From: CAVVVS01 sp963751355
Lineage (GTDB): Bacteria > Bacteroidota > Ignavibacteria > Ignavibacteriales > Ignavibacteriaceae
DNA length: 5,159 nucleotides
NCBI GenBank assembly: GCA_963751355.1
Contig: CAVVVS010000088.1
Span: 1 to 5,159 of the forward strand
Direction of reading: 5' to 3'
Of this stretch, positions 1 to 5,159 are shown one piece after another. The notes below the pieces were generated by a model. The model ran no database searches and was not told the origin of the DNA. It was given only the letters and a program-made list of their open reading frames with translations. The position numbers and the translations under genes are program-made. Within the stretch, counting starts at the first letter, position 1, and each line of letters opens with the position of its first letter.

Positions 1-560
1 GCCGGTACATCCTTTACAACACCCGTTATTAGGTAATCTCTTTTATTATCCGTATTCAAAATCTTTCCCACAGGGTTTTCATTGCCGAAATACTTTTTAG
101 CAGTCGATTCGGTAATTACAACCGAGTTTGGTTTGGAAAGCGCTGTCTTCGGATTTCCTTCTATAAAGGGTACAGAGAAAACACTGAAAAAAGTTGAATC
201 GGCAAAAAAGAAACGTTTCTCGCTGAACACTTTATCTTTATACCGGACTACCGGGTATCCGAAATTTCTAACCCGTGTAAAACTGATTACTTCCGGATAA
301 TCTTTATATAATTCTTCTCCGAGTGGGGCAGAAGTTACAGCAGCATTAAACTTTGCATTGTTTATTACGGCATGCAGTGAAACCCGGTAAATTTGGTCGG
401 CATGTTTGTAAAATGTATCATAACTCAATTCATTCTGAACATACAAGGAAATAAATATACAGGAAGCTATCCCAACTGCTAATCCTGTTATATTTATAAA
501 GGAAAATGTTTTATATTTTTTAAGATTCCTTATGGCAATTTTCAGATAATTTTTAAACAA
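1..560 (-). CDS. MacB/FtsX-type ABC transporter permease, N-terminal part (runs off left edge)
   Basis: This is the first 186 codons plus two bases of a permease whose remainder lies beyond the left edge. I read the start as TTG at 560-558. AGGAG at 570-566 sits five bases upstream, and the residues that follow (MFKNYLKIAIRNLKKYK) align from residue 1 with the ATG-started neighbour. No in-frame ATG occurs anywhere in the visible part. Residues 1-18 are a basic cytoplasmic lead, about 19-41 form the first membrane helix (FINITGLAVG core), and from about 45 onward the chain is the MacB-type periplasmic core domain, with NPKTALSKPN near 136-145 and KKYFGNENPVGKIL near 155-169. Over 186 residues it aligns without gaps to the next gene upstream, with about 118 identities by hand count (63%), which suggests a fairly recent duplication. 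Family members are inner-membrane permeases that couple ATP hydrolysis by a separate ATPase to work on periplasmic substrates. The substrate here is unknown. Confidence 0.9.
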   Translation of the reverse strand, partial: MFKNYLKIAIRNLKKYKTFSFINITGLAVGIASCIFISLYVQNELSYDTFYKHADQIYRVSLHAVINNAKFNAAVTSAPLGEELYKDYPEVISFTRVRNFGYPVVRYKDKVFSEKRFFFADSTFFSVFSVPFIEGNPKTALSKPNSVVITESTAKKYFGNENPVGKILNTDNKRDYLITGVVKDVP

Positions 561-570
561 TTTATCTCCT
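558..570 (-). promoter_or_regulatory. Shine-Dalgarno and TTG start of the third permease
   Basis: On the minus strand AGGAG (570-566, preceded by A at 571) is followed by five A/T bases and then TTG at 560-558. The site matters because the gene has no ATG in its first 186 codons, and the TTG aligns exactly with the ATG of the paralogue that ends at 681. This fixes the start at a non-ATG codon. Confidence 0.75.
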
Positions 571-606
571 TAAGTTTATATTCTTCAGCATTGCTTAAAA
601 TGTTAA

Positions 607-680
607 TTTAGCCTTCAGCTTATAAAAATTTAAATGATTTTTTTTGGCTGATAGCTGAAAGCCGACCGCTGACAGCTAAA
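607..680. repeat. Inverted heptamer repeats flanking an AT-rich core
   Basis: On the plus strand, five consecutive seven-base units lie at 646-652 (GGCTGAT), 653-659 (AGCTGAA), 660-666 (AGCCGAC), 667-673 (CGCTGAC) and 674-680 (AGCTAAA), with loose consensus NGCTGAN. Two units of the same motif in the opposite orientation lie at 607-613 (TTTAGCC) and 614-620 (TTCAGCT). Between them is a 25-base A/T-rich core (621-645). The two outer ends match as inverted copies at 11 of 14 positions, beginning TTTAGC on each side. The right end directly abuts the stop codon of the 807-residue permease (681-683). It resembles short heptanucleotide tandem repeats or a small dispersed stem-loop element. Which of these it is cannot be settled from one copy. 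Confidence 0.6.
611..662 (-). other. Potential RNA hairpin downstream of the second permease
   Basis: In a minus-strand transcript, GCUUUCAGCU (662-653) can pair along all ten positions with AGCUGAAGGC (620-611), using one U-G wobble. The loop is 32 bases and very A/T-rich. Because the arms are built from heptamer repeats, a second register pairs 680-667 with 620-607 at about 12 of 14 positions. There is no U-run directly after the 3' arm, so it does not look like a classical intrinsic terminator. It could be an mRNA-stabilising or processing hairpin between two co-transcribed genes, or simply the repeat folding on itself. Confidence 0.4.
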
Positions 681-3104
681 TCACTCATACCTCAAAGATT
701 TAATCGGATTTGCCCTGGCTGCTCTAATTGCATGCGAACTTACTGTTAATAAAGCAATGGCTAAAGCGATTAAACCTGATAGGACAAATATCAACGGACC
801 TATTGTTATTCTATATGCAAAATTTTGCAGCCAATTACTCATTACGTAATAAGCTAAAGGCCAGGCAATTATATTTGCTATTAAAACCCATTTTGTAAAT
901 TCTTTTGAAAGAAGAAAAACAATTTCCGGAACCGAAGCACCTAATGTTTTTCTTATTCCTATTTCCTTTGTTCGCTGTTCTGTTATAAAGGCCGCAAGTC
1001 CCAGTAATCCCAAACAAGCAATAAATATTGCAAGAATGGAAAACACCGAAGCAATTTTTCCTGTTCTTTGTTCGGCATTATATAAATGAGCCCAATCCTG
1101 GTCGAAAAAATTATATTTAAATGCTTCGTTACCTGCAAAATTTTTCCATACATCATTCATTGAAGCAATTGTTTTCTGATAATTACCGGCAGCGATTCTA
1201 ACCGATACGTACTTTCCAAATCCTCCTTTGGGTAATAAATGAATTACGAGTGGCTTTATCTGCTGGTGAAGTGATTCAAAATTGAAATTTTTAACAACTC
1301 CAATTATTTTAAAATTTTGTGCATCTTTCTGACTTCTACCGTATAATACTAACTGCTTGCCAATCGGATTTTTTAATCCAAATACATTCGCTGTTGCTTC
1401 ATTAATTACAACGGCCGTAGTATCGGAAGGATGTTCCTTTGAAAAGAATCTTCCTTCCTTCATGTAAATTTCATATGTTTTTTGAAATCCGTAATCGGCA
1501 TAAAAATTCCAGAGCATTTGGGTTGTTTTACCTGATGTACCGCCCAATTTATATGCGCTGTTATTAAAATGACTTCCGGGTATGCTTGTTGAATTACTTA
1601 CATCCAGAATCTTAGGATTACTTAATAATTGTTTTTTGAATGATTCTATACTGTTTCCTATATCATCGGTTTTATCGATTATAACAACTCTATCCTTATT
1701 AAAGCCGAGGTTCTTATTTTGAATGTAGTCGAGTTGATTGTAAATAATAAATGTTCCGATGAACAATAAAATAGAAACAGCAAATTGAAATATTACCAAA
1801 GAACTTCGTAATATGGATTTGCGGCTTCCTTTCCTTGAGTCTTTACTTAATATTGAAACCGGCCTAATTGATGACAAATAAAAAGCGGGATAACTTCCTG
1901 CTAAAATTCCTACCACCACTGCAATACCAATTAAAGCAGGAATAGCATAAAAATTATCTAACAAATGTAACGTCATCTGCTTTCCTGAAATATCATTAAA
2001 CAGAGGAAGAAATAATTCAACAATTCCAAGCGCAATAAATACCGCAATAGCGCTCATTAAAACAGATTCTGCTATAAACTGCCGCACCAGTAATGATTTA
2101 TTTGAACCAAGTGTTTTCCTTATTCCAACCTCTTTAGCCCGTCTTTCGGATCTTGCAGTGGAAAGATTCATGAAGTTAATACTTGCGATAAGTAATATTG
2201 CTATTGCTATAGCAGAGAAAATGTATATATAATTTATATCACCGTTCGGCTCAATTTCATTATCAAGATGAGAATAAAGATGAATGGAAGTTAACGGCTG
2301 CAATTTATATGTATACCTGTTTCCGCCTGCTTTGAATTGATCAAACGTAATTCCTGCTGCTAACTTTACTTGCGGACCAATAAACCGTATAATATATTTA
2401 TTAAATTTATTTTCAAATGTTTGCGGATTTGTTCCTTTTTGCAAGACTAAATAGGTTGTGTAATTGTTGCTTAACCAAAATTGACTTTTGCTGTCATTAT
2501 AAGTTGACATAGAAGCAAGCATATCAAAATGAAAATGTGAATTATGCGGAAATGCTTTTACTACCGCCGTTACAACATAATCCCTTCTGTGGTCAGCGTT
2601 CAATATTTTTCCGATTGGATTTGCATTCCCAAAATACTTTCTTGCGGTTTTTCCAGTTATAACCAATTCATTGGGTTTTGATAATGCGGTTTTAGGATCA
2701 CCTTGAATAAACTTAACTGTGAATACATTAAAAAAAGTAGAATCTGCCCAAAATACTTTATCTTCACTAAATACTTTCTCTTTATAGCGCATTACAGGAA
2801 CGCCAAAATTTCTTATCCTGGTATACTGAACTACTTCAGGAAAAACTCTTTTAAACGTCGGACCCAATGGAGCCGATGTAGATACACTTTCTATATCACG
2901 GCTATTTATTCTTGCGTCAAAATAAACTCTGTAAATTTGATTAGCATCTTTGTTAAATTTATCATAGCTCATTTCATCGCGAACATAAAGGAAGATGACA
3001 ATAACACATGCAACACCAACTGCTAAACCGATTATGTTTATGAATGAAAAAGCTTTATATTTTTTCAAATTCCTTAAAGCTATTTGAATATAATTTTTTA
3101 GCAT
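681..3104 (-). CDS. MacB/FtsX-type ABC transporter permease, complete (807 aa)
   Basis: This is the only complete gene in the window, with an ATG start at 3104-3102 and a TGA stop at 683-681. A purine-rich GGGAG (3114-3110) lies five bases before the start. The layout is a basic N-terminus, membrane helix 1 at about 19-41, a first MacB-type extracytoplasmic domain at about 45-285, helices at about 291-314, 343-367 and 387-410, then a helix at 433-455. A second extracytoplasmic domain spans about 460-680, followed by helices at about 685-708, 736-757 and 770-790 and a short C-terminal tail ending RYE. Each FtsX half carries the conserved cytoplasmic motif after its first helix: KEVGIRKTLGS near 324-334 and KEIGIRKTLGAS near 713-724. 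GSYPAFYLSSIRP near 403-415 is also typical. The length fits the two-half permease family. It should act in the inner membrane with a LolD/MacB-like ATPase encoded elsewhere. The substrate is not deducible. Its last 127 residues match the first permease at about 60% by hand count. Confidence 0.95.
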   Translation of the reverse strand: MLKNYIQIALRNLKKYKAFSFINIIGLAVGVACVIVIFLYVRDEMSYDKFNKDANQIYRVYFDARINSRDIESVSTSAPLGPTFKRVFPEVVQYTRIRNFGVPVMRYKEKVFSEDKVFWADSTFFNVFTVKFIQGDPKTALSKPNELVITGKTARKYFGNANPIGKILNADHRRDYVVTAVVKAFPHNSHFHFDMLASMSTYNDSKSQFWLSNNYTTYLVLQKGTNPQTFENKFNKYIIRFIGPQVKLAAGITFDQFKAGGNRYTYKLQPLTSIHLYSHLDNEIEPNGDINYIYIFSAIAIAILLIASINFMNLSTARSERRAKEVGIRKTLGSNKSLLVRQFIAESVLMSAIAVFIALGIVELFLPLFNDISGKQMTLHLLDNFYAIPALIGIAVVVGILAGSYPAFYLSSIRPVSILSKDSRKGSRKSILRSSLVIFQFAVSILLFIGTFIIYNQLDYIQNKNLGFNKDRVVIIDKTDDIGNSIESFKKQLLSNPKILDVSNSTSIPGSHFNNSAYKLGGTSGKTTQMLWNFYADYGFQKTYEIYMKEGRFFSKEHPSDTTAVVINEATANVFGLKNPIGKQLVLYGRSQKDAQNFKIIGVVKNFNFESLHQQIKPLVIHLLPKGGFGKYVSVRIAAGNYQKTIASMNDVWKNFAGNEAFKYNFFDQDWAHLYNAEQRTGKIASVFSILAIFIACLGLLGLAAFITEQRTKEIGIRKTLGASVPEIVFLLSKEFTKWVLIANIIAWPLAYYVMSNWLQNFAYRITIGPLIFVLSGLIALAIALLTVSSHAIRAARANPIKSLRYE

Positions 3105-3252
3105 AAATTCTCCCTCAGATAATAGCCCAGCGCAATAAGTTTAGCACGAAGCGATTTTTAATTTTCTAAGAATATTAAAACACAAATTATTTATAATTCA
3201 TGTTTAAAAATTTTATTTAGATTTTATGAGCTTCATTCTGTAAATTTATTTT
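3105..3252. other. AT-rich intergenic spacer between the first and second permeases
   Basis: These 148 bases hold no ORF, tRNA or obvious structured RNA. The minus strand ends in the ribosome binding site of the second permease (GGGAG, 3114-3110). A weak sigma70-like pair is visible on the minus strand, TTTACA (3244-3239), a 17-base gap and TCTAAA (3221-3216). In sequence this rich in A/T such matches arise easily, so I do not call it a promoter. I could not find a clear Bacteroidota-type TAnnTTTG box or a terminator hairpin with a U-run. The gap is long enough for an independent promoter but also compatible with read-through from the upstream permease. Confidence 0.5.
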
Positions 3253-4992
3253 TTACTCATACCTTATACTTTTAACCGGATTTGCAATTGCAGCTTTAAC
3301 TGCTTGAAAGCTAATAGTAACAAATGCAATGAAGAAAGCTAATAGTCCGGCTAAAATAAATACCCACGGACTTATACTAATTCTATATGCAAAATTCTTT
3401 AGCCATTCATTCATAGCATAGTATGATACAGGAACTGATATAATTCCGGCAAGAACTACGAGTCTCAAAAAATCTTTTGAGAGTAATATTACTATTCCAC
3501 TTACAGAGGAACCCAAAACTTTTCTGACTCCAATTTCTTTCGTCCGTTGTTCCGCAGTAAATGATGCCAATCCAAACAAACCAAGGCATGCAATAAAAAT
3601 TGCCATGAAAGAAAAGAAGCCGAACATATCGCCTGTCCTTTGATCGTTTTTATAAATATCATCAAAGTGCTGATCCAGGAAAGAATAATCAAATGGACGA
3701 CCGGGTACAACAGCTTTCCATGTTTTTTCGACAAAACTTACCGTTGATGAAATGTTTTCAGGTTTTATTCTCATAACTAAATAATTAAACTGACCCGGTT
3801 GTATGGACATTATCAAAGGACCAATTTTAGAATGAAGGCTGAAGAAATTAAAATCCTTTACTACTCCTATAACTGTTTTTTGCGGATCGCCTTCAAACTT
3901 TTTCCCGATAGGATTTTTCCATCCGAACTTTTTAACCGCAGTTTCGTTAATAATAACAGAAGATGATGAGTCGGATGGATGAGCCAATGAAAAATCCCTT
4001 CCTTTTACAATTTTCATCTGCATAGTTTTGATGTAATCGAAACCGACAAAACTTCGCCGCATCATCATTCTTTGCTTTCCGTTAGTACCCGAAACCGTTT
4101 CTGTTCCTTCCGATCCGCTGGCACCGAACAATCCGCCGGATGCTGCCACGTTAATAATATTAGAATTTTTAGATAACTCACTTTTTAATAGATCAATTTT
4201 TCCTCTTGTTTCTTTGCTTCTTATGGGGAGGTATAAAACATGCTCTTTGTTAAATCCCAAATTTTTATTTTTTATATAATTCATCTGATTGCTCACTATA
4301 CCCGTGCAGATTATCAAAGAGATTGCAATGGAAAATTGTAAGACAACCAAAATTTTTCTTAAAAAAGAACCCTTCATTTTACTTGATATAGTTCCCTTTA
4401 AAGACTGTGCAGGTTCAAACTTCGAAAGGAATAGAGCAGGATAGCTTCCCGAAATCACTCCGACGGTAAGTGTTATTCCGATCAATTCCAAAAGGAAAAT
4501 AAAGCTGTCCTGATAAGAAAATATTATCTTTCCGCCAAAGATATTTTTAAAATAAGGCAGTGCAATTTCTGTTAAAAGAAAGGAAAGCAATAATGCAATT
4601 AATGAAATTAAAATTGCTTCACCAATAAATTGATAAACCAAACTTTTTCTCGTCGAGCCCAGTACTTTCCTCATTCCTATTTCCTTAATTCTCTTCGCAG
4701 AACGTGCAGTAGCAAGATTCATAAAGTTTATGCAAGCTATTATGAGAATAAATAAAGCAATCGCCGAAAAAATATAAACGGTGCTTATACTTCCCGGATT
4801 ATGACGATAAGTTTGATAAATAATATCACTCGAATATAGATGAATATCTTTAATCGGCTGCAGGTACATCTGCAAATCACTTTTCTCTCCTGTCTTGGGA
4901 TCAGGCGGGATGTAATGATTAATAAAAGCAGTGAACTGTTTATCAATATCGGCAGGCTGAAGTTCCTTTTCGAAGAAGTACATAAGTTGCAA
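3253..4992 (-). CDS. MacB/FtsX-type ABC transporter permease, downstream fragment of a frameshifted gene
   Basis: The open frame gives 579 residues from a TTG at 4992-4990 to TAA at 3255-3253, but that TTG is unlikely to be the true start. It has no Shine-Dalgarno sequence, and its first eight residues (MQLMYFFE) are an out-of-frame reading of bases that encode family sequence (ATYVLLRK) in the adjacent frame. Genuine homology in this frame begins at the lysine codon 4968-4966 (KELQPADIDKQF), matching KGTNPQTFENKF of the second permease. Visible parts in this numbering are the end of the first extracytoplasmic domain (9-70), helices at about 72-95, 122-145, 164-188 and 212-234, and a second extracytoplasmic domain at about 240-450. 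Then come helices at about 456-478, 508-527 and 542-562 and the tail IRYE. FtsX motifs are KEIGMRKVLGS (103-113) and KEIGVRKVLGSS (485-496). The rejoined gene would be about 800 residues. The protein may be non-functional if the shift is real. Confidence 0.85.
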   Translation of the reverse strand: MQLMYFFEKELQPADIDKQFTAFINHYIPPDPKTGEKSDLQMYLQPIKDIHLYSSDIIYQTYRHNPGSISTVYIFSAIALFILIIACINFMNLATARSAKRIKEIGMRKVLGSTRKSLVYQFIGEAILISLIALLLSFLLTEIALPYFKNIFGGKIIFSYQDSFIFLLELIGITLTVGVISGSYPALFLSKFEPAQSLKGTISSKMKGSFLRKILVVLQFSIAISLIICTGIVSNQMNYIKNKNLGFNKEHVLYLPIRSKETRGKIDLLKSELSKNSNIINVAASGGLFGASGSEGTETVSGTNGKQRMMMRRSFVGFDYIKTMQMKIVKGRDFSLAHPSDSSSSVIINETAVKKFGWKNPIGKKFEGDPQKTVIGVVKDFNFFSLHSKIGPLIMSIQPGQFNYLVMRIKPENISSTVSFVEKTWKAVVPGRPFDYSFLDQHFDDIYKNDQRTGDMFGFFSFMAIFIACLGLFGLASFTAEQRTKEIGVRKVLGSSVSGIVILLSKDFLRLVVLAGIISVPVSYYAMNEWLKNFAYRISISPWVFILAGLLAFFIAFVTISFQAVKAAIANPVKSIRYE

Positions 4993-5159
4993 GAGTATTG
5001 TTATTCCAGCTATTCAGCCAACTTACATAGTGATCCATTGTACTGTAAGAGCCTAGCATATCAAAATAAATATTTGAATTTTGAGGATAGTCTTTTATCA
5101 AGCCGGTAACTTTATAGTCTGCCGTACCGAAAATACTTGAAATCTTAATAGTTTTGCCT
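4943..5159 (-). pseudogene. Upstream fragment of the frameshifted first permease (runs off right edge)
   Basis: Read on the minus strand from 5158, this frame encodes about 63 residues of good family sequence. It begins GKTIKISSIFG and continues through DYKVTGLIKDYPQNSNIYFDM and WLNSWNNNTLATYVLLR. It lines up with residues 165-222 of the 807-residue permease (GKILNADHRRDYVVTAVVK, FHFDML, WLSNNYTTYLVLQ). After the codon at 4972-4970 it loses homology (KGTSACRY) and stops at TGA 4945-4943, while homology resumes in the next frame in the overlapping downstream fragment. The start and about 160 N-terminal residues lie beyond the right edge. The two fragments are best read as one gene broken by a single-base insertion. 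Confidence 0.8.
4967..4970 (-). other. Frameshift site in an A4 run
   Basis: On the minus strand the bases CGAAAAGG span 4972-4965. Dropping one A joins the two frames as LLRKELQPADIDKQF, which aligns without a gap to LVLQKGTNPQTFENKF of the intact paralogue. The exact base could lie a few positions to either side. Candidate causes are a sequencing or assembly indel, a real inactivating mutation, or, less likely, a +1 recoding site. Confidence 0.7.

Noticed and set aside
82..300. Plus-strand 72-codon open frame
   Set aside because: It lies wholly inside the minus-strand N-terminal permease coding sequence, which has clear homology to its neighbour. The plus reading shows no recognisable domain.
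611..662. Intrinsic terminator after the second permease
   Set aside because: The stem can form, but the loop is long (32 bases) and no U-run follows the 3' arm, so classical termination is not supported.
835..1017. Small minus-strand frames inside the permeases (also 3407-3589 and 3501-3734)
   Set aside because: They are alternate-frame shadows of the conserved C-terminal FtsX halves. The paralogous frames at 835-1017 and 3407-3589 arise because the underlying DNA is homologous.
2703..3026. Plus-strand 107-codon open frame opposite the second permease
   Set aside because: It is antisense to a well-supported membrane protein gene. Its composition is as expected from a shadow frame, and it has no recognisable domain.
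3216..3244. Sigma70-like promoter (TTTACA, 17 bases, TCTAAA) on the minus strand
   Set aside because: The match is partial, the surrounding DNA is very A/T-rich so chance hits are expected, and the likely host group uses a different promoter consensus.
4960..4980. Programmed ribosomal frameshift
   Set aside because: The shift needed is +1 (or -2) at a plain A4 run. No canonical slippery heptamer, stimulatory structure or known recoded family supports it, and permeases of this kind are not known to need recoding.
4840..5109. Plus-strand 89-codon open frame at the right end
   Set aside because: It overlaps the reconstructed minus-strand permease on both sides of the frameshift, where the minus reading aligns well with the intact paralogue.

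Overview
The window is AT-rich (roughly one third to two fifths G+C by eye). All of its coding sequence lies on the minus strand. It holds parts or all of three head-to-tail paralogous genes for MacB/FtsX-type ABC transporter permeases of about 800 residues, with two extracytoplasmic domains and eight membrane segments. Large families of such permeases are typical of the Bacteroidota/Ignavibacteriota/Chlorobiota group. That placement rests on protein style (motifs such as LQPLTSIHLYS, IRKTLGS, FAYRI and a C-terminal RYE), composition and repeat content, not on a marker gene.

In transcription order (high to low coordinates): 5159-3253 is the first permease. It runs off the right edge and lacks about 160 N-terminal residues. 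A single-base frameshift in an A4 run on the coding strand (4967-4970) splits it into an upstream fragment (5159-4943) and a long downstream fragment. Next comes a 148-bp AT-rich spacer (3105-3252). The second permease, 3104-681, is complete (807 aa). It is followed by a 120-bp spacer (561-680) that carries short heptameric tandem repeats in inverted arrangement, abutting the stop codon. The third permease starts with TTG at 560 behind a good Shine-Dalgarno sequence and runs off the left edge after 186 codons. These 186 codons align without gaps to the second permease at about 63% identity.

The same strand, close kinship and short spacers suggest local duplication and possibly co-transcription. 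No ATP-binding subunit, membrane-fusion protein, outer-membrane channel or regulator is visible, so the substrate cannot be inferred. I found no RNA genes, CRISPR array, insertion sequence or strong promoter, and nothing that amounts to a new biological system. The two items most worth a second look are the frameshift in the first permease and the heptamer inverted-repeat element in the 561-680 spacer.
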